Shown one piece after another: positions 47,248 to 60,280 of a stretch of 64,000 bases of DNA. A program made the position numbers and the translations under genes. Each line of letters starts with the position of its first letter. Within the stretch, counting starts at the first letter, position 1. The stretch is from Haliclona indistincta. Its lineage: Eukaryota > Porifera > Demospongiae > Haplosclerida > Chalinidae. The stretch spans positions 2,685,142 to 2,749,141 of the forward strand of contig OZ024785.1 of the NCBI GenBank assembly GCA_964017065.1, read 5' to 3'. The notes under the pieces were generated by a model. It saw nothing but the letters and a program-made list of their open reading frames with translations, did no database searches and had not been told where the DNA came from.

Positions 47248-48544
47248 GTTGACATGAAGTGTATTGCTACTCGTCCAAGCAACATATCAATCATTTTGAA
47301 CAACAGTTTAGGATCAGTTGTGTCTCTGAATTGTCCTCTAAGGGTACCACAGTCAATTGTTGATTGTGATGAGGTCTTATCTTTCATCTTTCTCCCAAAC
47401 AAACACACTGATGTCCGTGATGGTAAACGTGACTAAGTATCTGATGTTTGGCGGTCACTACACTGCAATGGTAGCACTAGAGAACGAGGCTGGAGTTACT
47501 GAGTCAGATACAATTCGAATCAGTAAGTGCATGTACACTGCAATGAAGTGAGTTTACTACCACGCTATCGTTAGGTACGTTTCATGTGCAGAATGTCACA
47601 ACCAGAGTGTTTCAGAACAAGCATTGTGTGACGTGTTGGTTTGCGCAAGGGACTACTGCCATAGGATGCCACATCAGTTTCACTGACGCCATGGGTAACC
47701 GAGTTCAGGAAACAGTAGCCCACAGAGAGGGCAGTTCTCTGTCTGCCAGTGACTGTGCTGGTGATCTCCCTCCAGGAGTCTACAGAGTAATGGTGTCTGA
47801 CATTAACAGCAGTGATGTGGTGGACCATAGAATAGCAGCTATTGGAAACTCCCTCATCACAGTTACTGAGAAACCATCACTTCAACAAACCACTTCTATT
47901 ACTACACACAGATCAGTATCAATACCATTGTTTCCTTCTTCAACCACAGGTATTATTATAATACTATAGTAAACTATATGTCATATGGTTTCTCTCAGCA
48001 GTACTGTCATTATCAAGTATGGTATCAGCCACAGTGAGGCTAGTAGGAGCACCAGATAGGACCACTGGTGATGACCTTGGTCTAATACTACCACAGATAG
48101 TTACAGTGGTTGGAATCACTGTATTAGCAGCATGTGTGATAATGATCATGATAGCGTGTCTAGTGCGCTATAGGGGAAAAGCTAAAAAGCACAAAATCGG
48201 TAAGATTGAGAACATATTACATCTGTATGCATGGTATTAAACACATACTGGACTCCTACTTTGTTTTCTCATCACAAAGATCTAGTGTTTGTATCACATC
48301 ACTCTCATGTGTATTGCTTTACCACTTTTGTTGGTCAATCTCTGCTGCAGCTGAAATCAACGCCAAGCGCAAACAGAAGGAACTAGAAGAAGCAGCCAGT
48401 TGCAGTGAGCCGTCCTCCAGCCCACTCAGTCTCATGGCACCACCCATAGTGGCGGACCCACTCTATGATGAGGTTGCTACCAGACAAGTGTTTGCTATAC
48501 AGCAATGTCCAGCCTACGCTCCACTTCCACCACCAAGAGTGTGA
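47248..48544 (+). CDS. Single-pass membrane protein, 3' part (receptor-like, unidentified)
   Basis: Four exon blocks: 47248-about 47522, 47575-47949, 48002-48199, 48351-48544, with GT-AG junctions. The last three agree in phase. The ectodomain part has paired cysteines and N-glycosylation sites (NVTT, NISI) and an FN3/Ig-like strand pattern (YTAMVALENEAG). Then come a Thr/Ser-rich stalk, a hydrophobic segment (IVTVVGITVLAACVIMIMIA) with a basic stop-transfer (RYRGKAKKHK), and a short cytoplasmic tail with PLYDEVA and a proline-rich end (YAPLPPPRV). This suggests a type I surface protein. In the first block the frame that opens (VDMKCIATRPSN) and the frame that leads out (SVMVNVTKYLMF) differ by one base, so there is either an unseen splice or a frameshift. 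No signal peptide or start exon is visible upstream, so the gene may be truncated. Confidence 0.55.
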
Positions 48545-48797
48545 CTTTCACTATACACTACCCACTCACACTGACTTGTACTATAACAAATTTTTGTCTT
48601 GAAATCATGCAGTATCTGATAATATGCTTTTGGGCTTCGTATGACAACAGCAGTACTGTTGATGCCGATTTTGTGTTTCATAACTCACTCATTGTGAGAA
48701 CACAGCTAGAAAATTAATATTCTCTAAGTAAGTTTTTTGAAGGAAATTACTAAGACTGAGTGCAATTTATTTATTAGTGCAACTCAAGAGCTTCTGC

Positions 48798-51356
<2,559 letters not shown>

Positions 51357-51412
51357 CTAAGATTAGATCCAAGATGTTCTCAGCGGGATTAGGGTTCTTC
51401 AAAATAATTATG

Positions 51413-51469
51413 CACACGTGTTCATGGGCGTGTCGTTCATTTCAACCGCGCGCGCGCGCAAATTTAAAG
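51413..51469 (-). promoter_or_regulatory. Candidate shared upstream promoter module, copy I
   Basis: CACGTG, ttcatgggcgtgtcg and a cgcgcgcgcgcaaatttaaag block in the shared order. Its aatttaaag end (51461-51469) is the target duplicated by the element that follows. Confidence 0.45.
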
Positions 51470-51564
51470 GAACGGCATTATGTACCGAGAAGGGAAGCCC
51501 CGATAGGTTGCCATGGCAATCACGTGATAAATATGGACTCTAGTCTGAGCACACACTAGGAAAC

Positions 51565-51604
51565 ATTAGCCTAACAACTAAATCCTAAACCCTAAACCCT
51601 AAAC
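51565..51604. repeat. Interstitial telomere-like (CCCTAAA)n
   Basis: About four ccctaaa-type units (aaccctaaaccctaaaccct) inside the outer TIR element; further aaatcctaaaccc words lie at 52075-52090. They are too few to be a real telomere and belong to the element. Confidence 0.7.
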
Positions 51605-51639
51605 CCTAAAAACCTTCTCCTAACTGTGCAAAGTCGGGA

Positions 51640-51790
51640 GGGTGTCCTAACCCGGGCCTTCGGCCCTTGGTAAGCCTAAGGATCGTCTGGAGGGTGTCCT
51701 AACCCGGGCCTTCGGCCCTTGGTAAGCCTAAGGATCGTCGAGAAGGTCGTCCTAAAGCGGGCCTTCTACCCTTGCTAAAGATCGTCTAGA
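51640..51790. repeat. Decaying tandem repeat with GGGCC-TTC-GGCCC hairpins
   Basis: Two clear units and one diverged unit of about 52 bp containing gggccttcggcccttggtaa and gcctaaggatcgtc. The gggccttcggccc core is palindromic. A related ggagggtcttcctaactaag array continues at 52120-52265 in the nested element. Confidence 0.7.
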
Positions 51791-51858
51791 GCGTTGTAAA
51801 TGGACAAAAAACTTAAGTTTTTGTAGAGAAAAAATAATAAAAAAAAACAACCATAATT

Positions 51859-51915
51859 GGTAATCGAACCCGGAGCGTATGCACTACAAACCACGCACTA
51901 AACCGCTGAGCCACC
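51859..51915 (-). ncRNA. tRNA-derived SINE-like head (first)
   Basis: On the minus strand it reads ggtggctcagcggtttagtg (A-box-like TGGCTCAGCGG), then 20 nt later gggttcgattacc (B-box GGTTCGA). It is followed by a T-rich stretch. The spacing fits an RNA polymerase III type 2 promoter, as in tRNA-derived SINEs. It is not a foldable complete tRNA. Confidence 0.5.
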
Positions 51916-51990
51916 GAAACCTGTTCGCTGTTCAATCCACCAAACAAGCCTTTATAGTGCTACTATACGTGCGCGCGCGTAGATAATATA

Positions 51991-52579
51991 GGGATGGACT
52001 AAGTTCACCCAATCTGAAGTGCGGATGTGTTACGTCACGCTCGTTGCTATGGTATTCACGTGCTAAACAAAACTAAATCCTAAACCCAAGACCTTAAAAC
52101 ACTTCGCCTAACTGCGAAAAGCCAGGAGGGTCTTCCTAACTAACTAAGGATCGTCGGGAGGGTCTTCCTAACTAAGGATCGTCGGGAGGGTCTTCCTAAC
52201 TAAGGATCGTCGGGAGTGTCTTCCTAACTAACTAACTAAGGATCGTCGGGAGGGTCGTCCTACGGAGCTAACAGCGCAAACCCGTGGCTAACAGCGCTAC
52301 TGACCCGCGGTAAGAGCGCTAGCCTCTGCCTAACAGTTTTTTTATTGAAAAAAAAAAGAACCAAAAAAAGTAGAATGTACCAGGGATTGAACCCTACCAC
52401 ACCATGCTGCTATGCACAACATCTACCCATTGAGCCACCGAGACCTGTTGCCAACTTGACATTGGAACTAGGCTTTATAGTGATATTCTATTATAATACA
52501 CATGCGCGGGCATGTCACGTGCTTCGTGCCCGTGATGTCACACATCCGCACCTCAGGTTGGGTGAACTTAGTCTATCCC
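51991..52579. mobile_element. 589-bp nested TIR element with 10-bp target duplication (inner)
   Basis: AGATAATATA flanks it on both sides (51981-51990, 52580-52589). The ends are inverted repeats of about 50 bp starting gggat(g/a)gactaagttcaccc and continuing aa(t/c)ctga(a/g)gtgcggatgt. It sits inside the 1.25-kb element, so it inserted later. It contains a short tandem array and a second tRNA-like segment. No coding capacity. Confidence 0.85.
52379..52439 (-). ncRNA. tRNA-derived SINE-like head (second)
   Basis: The minus strand gives ggtggctcaatgggtagatg (A-box-like) and gggttcaatccctgg (B-box GGTTCAATCCC), with the separation expected of a polymerase III promoter. It is closer to the B-box consensus than the first copy and the two differ in sequence, so they come from different tRNA-like sources. 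Confidence 0.5.
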
Positions 52580-52728
52580 AGATAATATAAGCCGCCGAAG
52601 GCGGCTCGCGCACGTGACTTCCGGTCGGGGCTTCTCGGTACATAATGCGATTCAATTTGAACGAAGGCGGCTCGCGCACGTGACTTCCGGTCGGGGCTTC
52701 TCGGTACATAATGCGATTCAATTTAAAG

Positions 52729-53734
52729 ACACACTAGAACATATACCAGTTGCTGAGCTAAGATCTACATAGTTAGCTAGTAAACGACTACTCCAGCAAT
52801 ACTGCAAGAGCTAGTCCATAGACAGTACAGTTATTACTTGTAGGTAATCATTCTCTGATGCAATATAGTAGTTGATTTGATAGTAGACACACAACTGTAT
52901 CATCAGACTGAAGAACAATAACTAGCAATAATCATGCATGACTATGATAACTTTACAATATACTATCAATGCTCAAGGTGTTAGGTATGTAAGATGAATT
53001 GAAGAATGATAACACACTCACTGTTGATGGTTGAATCAATTACTGTTCACAAACAACAGAATGAGACACGAAACTATCACTTCTAACAAACCCGTAGTTT
53101 CATGCAGTCTGAAGCATTGTCAATGCCTAGCTCCACATGTGTTCTCTCAGTGTAAGGCATCTCATGAACACATGCTAAACAATTTTCAATAAAAACAAAC
53201 TTCTCACACAAAACTATCCAGAAAGTGAGTACTAATAAATGTAGATCATCTTGTTTACTAGCTATATATTTTGTTTGTGCTTGTTTTAAAATTCTTAGTT
53301 GTCATGATTGAAGTTTCATTCATGAGAAATTAGCTCACAGAGTGAAATTGCCCATTCTTTATCTGAAAAATGAGAGATAGCTAAAGAAGCTTTCACCTCT
53401 GACCTAGAGTGCGTAATGTGACGTTGATGAATCATCACTACATGTATGGTCATTTACAATAATACCTGAAGTTAACTATTGAAGTGATTCTCTGTACAAC
53501 AGTCAGGCACTATCTTGATGTTTATGCATTTTTCGGTGTTGCAGGTTCTTTGAAACTAACAATGACTTTGGACTGATTTTCTTTCCTTGGATGAAAGTGA
53601 AACGTTAAAGGTAAAGTTACTCTCAAAATTACTTTAAGCTTCAAAACTAACACAATATTTAGACTACTACATAATAGGTTCATTAAAGTGAGAAATTAAA
53701 CGTTTTAGTCACAGGGTTTGTGAGGTAGCTAAAT
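52729..53734. other. Flank region, repeated at 41963-42500 and 9775-10180
   Basis: No gene is seen. The left half matches the flank of copy G, including the inverted 60-bp segment (53049-53110). The right half (53340-53734) matches 9775-10180. The junction near 53300 therefore joins two different duplicated blocks. Confidence 0.55.
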
Positions 53735-54060
53735 CAATTGCTCTGTTGTGCATGTGCTTTGAGACAAGCAATGTCCTCATCAGTTACTGAGTCAACATAT
53801 GAACATTACGACGACAAGATTTCGCAAAGCATCGTCCACATTTGTCTTTATATGAGTATGGTTTCTCTCCAGTGTGAGTACGGATGTGACGTCACAGATC
53901 TCTTGCACTATGTTTGGTAGAGTAAGAGCAGTGAGGGCACTGGTGTAACTTAGCTGGACCAGCTGAATGCATTGTAAGTATATGACAAGAGCGATATAAG
54001 GTAAGCAACGTGTTTGTCCACACACATCGTAGATCTCCAGCGTACTTGTTAGAATAGGAT
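53735..54060 (-). pseudogene. Decayed C2H2 zinc-finger fragment
   Basis: In broken minus-strand frames it gives AGPAKLHQCPHC, a STKHSARDL-like helix, a TGEKP linker and DKCGRCFAKSC, with stops between. The 3' side matches the relic at 10182 and the start resembles the relic at 28085-28390. No coiled-coil exons are attached. Confidence 0.55.
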
Positions 54061-54116
54061 AAGTGCAGACACTGGCGCAGTTGCTTCTTCTGTAGCTGAC
54101 TTACTCACTAAACAGT

Positions 54117-54797
54117 ACATATGCTTCCACTATCTAACCTGTTGTGCTAGTAACATATGTCCAGTATACATGCTTCCACTATCTAACCTGTTGGGCTAGT
54201 AACATATGTCCAGTATACATGCTTCCACTATCTAACCTGTTGGGCTAGTAACATATGTCCAGTATACATGCTTCCACTATCTAACCTGTTGGGCTAGTAA
54301 CATATGTCCAGTATACATGCTTCCACTATCTAACCTGTTGGGCTAGTAACATATGTCCAGTATACATGCTTCCACTATCTAACCTGTTGGGCTAGTAACA
54401 TATGTCCAGTATACATGCTTCCACTATCTAACCTGTTGTGCTAGTAACATATGTCCAGTATACATGCTTCCACTATCTAACCTGTTGGGCTAGTAACATA
54501 TCTCCAGTATACATGCTTCCACTATCTAACCTGTTGGGCTAGTAACATATGTCCAGTATACATGCTTCCACTATCTAACCTGTTGGGCTAGTAACATATG
54601 TCCAGTATACATGCTTCCACTATCTAACCTGTTGGGCATAGTAGCATATGTCCAGTATATATGCTTCCACTATCTAACCTGTTGGGCTAGTAACATAATT
54701 ATATGCCCAGTATATATGCTTCCACTATCTAACCTGTTGGGCTAGTAACATATGTCCAGTATACATGCTTCCACTATCTAACCTGTTGGGCATAGTA
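54117..54797. repeat. 49-bp minisatellite (about 14 copies)
   Basis: Same unit as 11352-12150, with slightly different variants and two units with altered spacing (gggcatagtagc, ataattatatgccc). It ends about 90 bp before the stop of copy J. Confidence 0.92.
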
Positions 54798-54889
54798 AAA
54801 AACATTTTTGAAAAGCGTTTCCACAATATGAAAAACTGATTATAAGTAAGGAAGTGGCTATGAAGATAACACCATGTTTGAACAATGAG

Positions 54890-57869
54890 TCATCGCCCAC
54901 GTTTCTCTCCAGTGTGGGTTTGGTTATGTACTTGGAGAGTTGAAAGCCGAGTGAAGCACTTCCCACATTCTGTGCATGAGTATGGTTTCTCTCCAGTATG
55001 GGTTCGGTTATGTACTTGGAGAGTTGAAAGCCGAGTGAAGCACTTGCCACATTCTGTGCATGAGTATGGTTTCTCTCCGGTATGGGTTCGGTTATGTACT
55101 TGGAGATTTGAAAGATGAGTGAAGCATTTCCCACATTCTGTGCATGAGTATGGTTTCTCTCCAGTATGGGTGCGGTTATGTACTCGGAGAGTTGAAAGCC
55201 GAGTGAAGCACTTCCCACATTCGGTGCATGAGTATGGTTTCTCTCCGGTATGGGTTCGGTTATGCACTTGGAGAGTTGAAAGCCGAGTGAAGCACTTCCC
55301 ACATACGGTGCATGGGTATGGTTTCTCTCCAGTATGGGTGCGGTTATGTAGTTGGAGATTTGACAGCCGAGTGAAGCACTTCCCACATTCTGTGCATGAG
55401 TATGGCTTCTCTCCAGTATGGATGCGATTGTGTTCTCGGAGACTTGAACGCCGACTGAAGCACTTCCCGCATTCTGTGCATGAGTATGGTTTCTCTCCAG
55501 TATGGGTGCGGATGTGTTTTGTCAAATGGCTAGCCCGTTTGGTAGAGTAGGAACAGTGTGGGCATTGGTGCAACCTCTTGGTTTGGAGACGACCAGTTCG
55601 ACATTTGGCTTTAACTTGATCAGTTACTGATTGAATGTGTGTTTGTCTACTGAAGGAGTGAGAACGGATGTGACGTTTTAAGACTCGATGCTTTGTTGCA
55701 GAGTAAGGGCAGTGTGGGCACTGGTGTGACTTGCTTGAAAGAGATTGAGATGAACAACCTTCCTCAGATGGTTCAGACCTTACTGCATCAACAGGTTCTT
55801 CAGTATTCACTGTTTGGGTGTGGTCAGTGGTAATCTGCTGTTGTACAATAGATTAATAGGAACGATAAAGAAGAAAAGCAAAAACACTGCCTACCTCTTC
55901 ATCAAAATCTTTGTCCTCACTCTCGGACACATTCCAGTCCTCACTCTCGGATTCATTCCAGTCCTCACTCTCGGACACATTCCAGTCCTCACTCTCGGAT
56001 TCATTCCAGTCCTCACTCTCTGACTCATTCTCTTCCTCCTCATTCTTGTCCTGGTCCTCATTCTCTCCTAGCACATTCTCATCCATGTTCCAATCATGTT
56101 CCTCAGCCGTCAGTTCGTTTTCCTCCATCATCACTGGCTCACAATCTGTCTCCTGACCTCTCTGTGCTGTTTGATGACTCTTACAGACAATACCTTGGAT
56201 ACTAGTGTTTGCCACGCCCACATCACGGCTAGCCTGGATAACACGCTGTACTGTAGACTCATCTAAATGTGCAAAAAGTTGAAGTAGAACAATGTAAATT
56301 ATCACTCACAAACAGTCTCTACTGTGACCAGTTCAATGAGAGGGTTGAGTGAGTGTATCTGATCACTGACGACTGATAGCTCCTCAAATAGCTCACCCAG
56401 TCTCTGATAATAGAGAGAGACAGTGCAGCAGGCAGCGTGAGTAGGGTTGGTACCTTATCATGACTCTCACTACTTTCCTCATCTCTCATCTTGTGTATGC
56501 ACACACACGTTACAATGGAGTGTCGTAGCTGTAGCAAGTACTGTAGCTTCACATCACTCCACTCCTGGTGTCCCTCCTCAAGGCCACACCTCTTCTTGTT
56601 GACTGCATCCTCTGTGACTAGCTGTATACACTCTGAACAGACCATCACAGTACATGCTAGTATAGTGTCTCAGCTAGCCACACCTCCCATAGTGTCCAAG
56701 ATACTGATGGCTGCCTCTAAGTGTGTGTCCTGGTCTGCAGTATTGAGCTCTGAGAACACATCATAGTACTTCTATGAATGAGAGAGAAAGAGTGTCACTC
56801 ACACTCGCTCGCCTACTCACTTGCTCGCTCACTCACCTTGCCTATTGTATCAATCCAGTGTTGTTCATGATTGATCAATGTTGACAATGTTCTCCATCGA
56901 TCCTTTAACCCCTTCAACTCTGACCTGGTCTCTCTCAAATATTCTCTCACTTCTGTCTCCTGTACTCGTTGCTCTATCACACTGTTCTCAAGATTGCATA
57001 ATCTCTCATTTAGCTGCTCCTGTCTCCCAAGGTTAGTGAACCTCTTTGTCTTCAAGTCTCTCATTGTCGCTGTGAACTCCACGTCGAAATTATACATGGC
57101 ATCATGTAAATCACTCTTGAGTTTCTCTGTGTGAGTGCATTAGTACATCAGTATATTGTGTGACGTGTGTCTCTTACTGATCTTGTCCGCAATACTCTCA
57201 TACACAGCTCTCTCCTGCTCCACAATCTCCCTCTCCTTCTTCACCAGCTTCAATGCTTCAACACGTTGCTTCTCTAGTTCCTCAAGAGTCACTTTATCCA
57301 CTTCCTCCTGCTCTCTCCTCTTCACCAGCTCACAGTTCCTCACAGCTTCTTCAACTGCCTTCTCTGAAAGGATCGAGAGGGGACATCATGAGCTGATTAT
57401 AACATGATGCTGTACCTGAGCATTGTTCACATTTCTCTAACTCCTCTCTCGTCCTGTCTTCCTCTCCCTCTGCTAAACTATCCAAGTAGCTCTTGTAAGC
57501 TCTACCATACTCGTCCAGTGCTGGTGTGTGCGGGACCAGTCGACCATATTGGTAAGCAAGGTCAAGGCGGTTGAGTACTTGAGTGGGTGTAACCGTAGGG
57601 AGTTTGTGAGTATGAGCTTGTGAGAGGACCTGGTCAATCTTGGCTAGCAGTTGGTGAGGAATGTCTGAAGGGGAGAGAGGAATCAGAGGATCGTCATACT
57701 AGTCTACAACCAGCTACTATGCTAACCATCGCCACGTGTAGCTGATGATGACGTGACTTCAGCTGCTATATAGCGGCGTCTAGCGGACAGATCGTTCACT
57801 ATACGAGGAGGACAACATTACTAGTAACACCATACACCAGGTAGACTCACAACGTGCAGTGGAAGACAT
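54890..57869 (-). CDS. Gene copy J: coiled-coil, acidic, nine-finger C2H2 protein
   Basis: E1 57851-57869 (MSSTAR), E2 57416-about 57698, E3 57178-57363, E4 56837-57126, E5 56684-56771, E6 56454-56632, E7 56310-56403, E8 55895-56262, E9 54890-55834. Near-identical partner of copy C with the same nine fingers, including an intact first finger ([12 protein letters not shown]). Differences from C include the normal AG acceptor before E3, a third finger from the C-terminus with YSCTECGK in place of C's YPCIECGK, and NRTH for NQTH in one earlier finger. E8 keeps four SEDW repeats. As in C, a TAG just before TATGACGAT blocks the simple join of E1 to E2, so the 5' end is unresolved. If expressed it has the longest intact array here (about 27 bp of potential contact). 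Confidence 0.7.
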
Positions 57870-57922
57870 CTAAGATCTCAGGTGCTAGTACATGAAGTCG
57901 TCACTCAACTGACTCGGATGCC

Positions 57923-57980
57923 ACACGTGTTTATGGGCGTGTCCTTTCTTCCATCTATCTAGCGCGCGAAAATTTAAAGA
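57923..57980 (-). promoter_or_regulatory. Candidate shared upstream promoter module, copy J
   Basis: CACGTG, tttatgggcgtgtcc and tagcgcgcgaaaatttaaag, 55-110 bp upstream of the E1 ATG. Confidence 0.45.
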
Positions 57981-58086
57981 CAAATAATTACCCTGAGAAC
58001 AATGCGGATTCAAAAACTGACATTATAAACTCTTGTTATACTAGGAGATACGAATACGCATGAATGCCTCGCGCTGAGTTTATTAA

Positions 58087-59802
58087 GTAAGGGAGGGCGG
58101 GGTAATTTCGCCCACGGGGTAATTCCGCTCATTCCAAGTTCGAGCAGCTTATGCCTGCAAACAAGCAAGCGAACGGCAGCAGCAAAGTGCTGAATAAATA
58201 GCTACACTATATAGCTATACTGAACTGCTGAAGCAAGCGCATGAGCTTGCTTTCTTTTGATAAAAAAATTAATATCCATTCATCACGGTAGACGAAAAAC
58301 TACAAAAAAAACTCCCTAAAACTTACTCAGCTCAATCATGCTTTATACTCAGAGCCTCGTGTAAGCATAGAATGGATTATTAACAGTCAATTATACTATT
58401 AAAACAGTTTGGGATGCTCAGACACTCCAGATCTCTGACTGCAAGCGGCTTTGGAGCGCCCTCACGAGGAAGGAATTTTTAAGAGGTGTGGCTTGCTGAA
58501 ATGACGACAGGAAATGAAACGTATGCTGAGCGAGGAGGAAGAATGGCTCTGTGACTTCTGTCAGCGACATGATTGTTACTCACAACAACTGGAACTCGGT
58601 TTTCTATGACTCATCACTTATTCATCCATGTTTATTCAGCATTCTGATTTCATGTTCACATTCCACGAATAATTGGGTGCTGACTCACATGATTGCGCAC
58701 GAATACTTTCAGAGATTATTGGGAAATAGTATAGAACCTTTCTTTCACGGCTAGAAACCGTTTCCACTAGCAATTCCTCTTCACAATAGAAAAAACGTGG
58801 TGGGCGGAATTACCCCGAAATGTCCCTGTTGAGTGTGCCTGTGGCAAACCATTCTCAGTAGAGCACGCCTTGTCATGCGCGAAGGGCGGCTTCCCTTCCT
58901 GCGCCACAATGAAGTGAGGGATTTCACTGCATCTCTGATCTCCGAAGTGTGCTCTAATGTTTGCACGGAGCCTACCTTAAACCCTGTATCTGGACAAAAT
59001 CTCCCTGCTTCAACGATTAGTTCGGATGGTGCACGCTTGGATGTGGCAGCCGATGGCTTTTGGGGTTCTCGGAATGAGAGGGCTTTCTTCGACGTTCGTG
59101 TATTTAACTCTCTGGCACCCTCGAATTCAACACAGTCCATTCCAGCAACCTACAAAAAACATGAGAGAGAAAAGAAACGAGAATATGGCGCTCGGGTCAG
59201 GGAAGTAGAACATGGATGTTTCACCCCCTTAGTATTTTCTTCAACCGGCGGACTGGGACACGAAGCAAAAATTGTCTACAAGAGAATCGCATCCCTTCTC
59301 TCGACCAAGTGGGAAAGACCCTACTCCAGCGTTCTGACATGGATCCGATGTTGTTTATCATTCTCACTCCTTCGGTCCTCCGTCCGATGCATTCGAGGGT
59401 ATAGATCCAGGTGTGGTTCTCCGGTCAGGGTGCGTGTGTCACCTTCAATAGACGTGGTCACCTCGGAGTCTATCCTATGAATTATTCCTGAACTATTATT
59501 TCACATCTCAATCTATTTTATTTTATTCACCCTGGACTAAAAATTGTATTATTGTCATTTCACTTTTGCTAAGAATTACCCCGAAAAAATAATTTTTGAA
59601 TTTTCTCAGTAATTAGGAAAGTCAAGCTGCTGTTATTATTATCGGTGATAGTGACTTGCTCTAGTTGCAACCACTAAGAGTACTTAGATTGACCTACAAG
59701 ATCCTGCTATTGGTTGTTGGAAAGATTGTTCTCTTTTGGAGTAAAGCAGCTCTTAAGTTAGAAACACGGAAGTGTGGGCGGAATTACCCCGCCCTCCCTT
59801 AG
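58087..59802. mobile_element. 1.7-kb TIR element with TTATTAA target duplication
   Basis: TTATTAA is present on both sides (58080-58086, 59803-59809). The 28-bp ends are inverted copies of taagggagggcggggtaatt with one mismatch, continuing to cgcccac. An additional inner copy of the right end (gtgggcggaattaccccg) lies at 58800-58817 and a shorter one at 59573-59585. This suggests that a smaller element or an internal duplication lies within. It carries a decayed endonuclease-like ORF. Confidence 0.8.
58833..59480 (+). pseudogene. Decayed transposon ORF (CCHC-like finger plus PD-(D/E)XK-like endonuclease motif)
   Basis: The open frame contains LRHNEVRDF, DGARLDVAADGFWG, ERAFFDVRVFNSLAPSN and EVEHGCFTPLVFSSTGGLG. 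In the adjacent frame just upstream lies CACGKPFSVEHALSCAKGGF, so a one-base shift separates a Cys/His motif from the rest. The combination of a C-x-C...H...C motif followed by a D...D-V/(F)FDV pattern resembles restriction-like endonuclease ends of transposon proteins. The sequence is a known repeat-protein type in invertebrates, but I cannot name its superfamily. The N-terminal portion is missing. Confidence 0.5.
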
Positions 59803-60280
59803 TTATTAATATTATTGACCAGCTAATTTTTTGGGTGGGCTCGACAGCAGACGGCCGGCAGGTACAGATACAGCGAGCTAGCTTCCTGTTTTCGGCCTCG
59901 TGGACTCGTCTCAGACGACCTAACAGTCAATGCCGGTTCCGTGCATTGTTAGTAGTACTGCTGATGGCGTGCCTTGCTTCTTTTGTGGCGTTAGACTCGG
60001 CAGGCACTGCTCTCTGTTTTCTTCCTGAGCCGAGCTAGCCACTTGGCTCTGTCAGGAGTAGACTCTGGGATCTGATCCGCCATGGTCTCAGCCCACCGTT
60101 AAGTTCTTATCTCATACGCAACCGGGTCCAGCGATCCCGTGACCCCGCAGTATAATACGTAGTATGAGCCCTCGCCGTAACCCTGATTAGCATTCCTAAG
60201 CGTGACATAGATCTAAGACGCTCCAGTCCCCCGCACACCGTCGCGATTATTTGCCTCGCGCTAAGGCGCTCGGCAATTAG

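Larger units (their letters stand above)
51470..52719. mobile_element. 1.25-kb TIR element with 9-bp target duplication (outer)
   Basis: The flanking word AATTTAAAG occurs at 51461-51469 and 52720-52728, and only once at the uninserted site near 41953. The ends are inverted: gaacggcattatgtaccgag on the left, and the complement of cggtacataatgcgattc on the right. A 9-bp duplication and such ends fit a Mutator-like non-autonomous element. The right end is present as two tandem 69-bp copies (52595-52719, ggctcgcgcacgtgacttcc). Inside are telomere-like ccctaaa repeats, a tRNA-like segment and a second nested element. Confidence 0.8.
58044..60280. mobile_element. 2.2-kb composite insertion absent from the duplicate block
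   Basis: The duplicate at 15418 runs straight from ctcttgttatattag to tagaccagatctgtttaact. Here 2.2 kb intervenes between ttgttatactag and attagtagaccag, so (a/c)TAG-type words flank it. It consists of a short left arm, the TIR element 58087-59802 and a 470-bp right arm. Both outer arms contain tgcctcgcgct in the same orientation. The right arm has no gene that I recognise. Confidence 0.65.

Noticed and set aside
51565..51604. True telomere or chromosome end
   Set aside because: Only a few ccctaaa units occur, inside a TIR element with target duplications.
51859..52439. Functional tRNA genes
   Set aside because: A and B boxes are present but the arms do not form a complete cloverleaf, and both lie within mobile elements.
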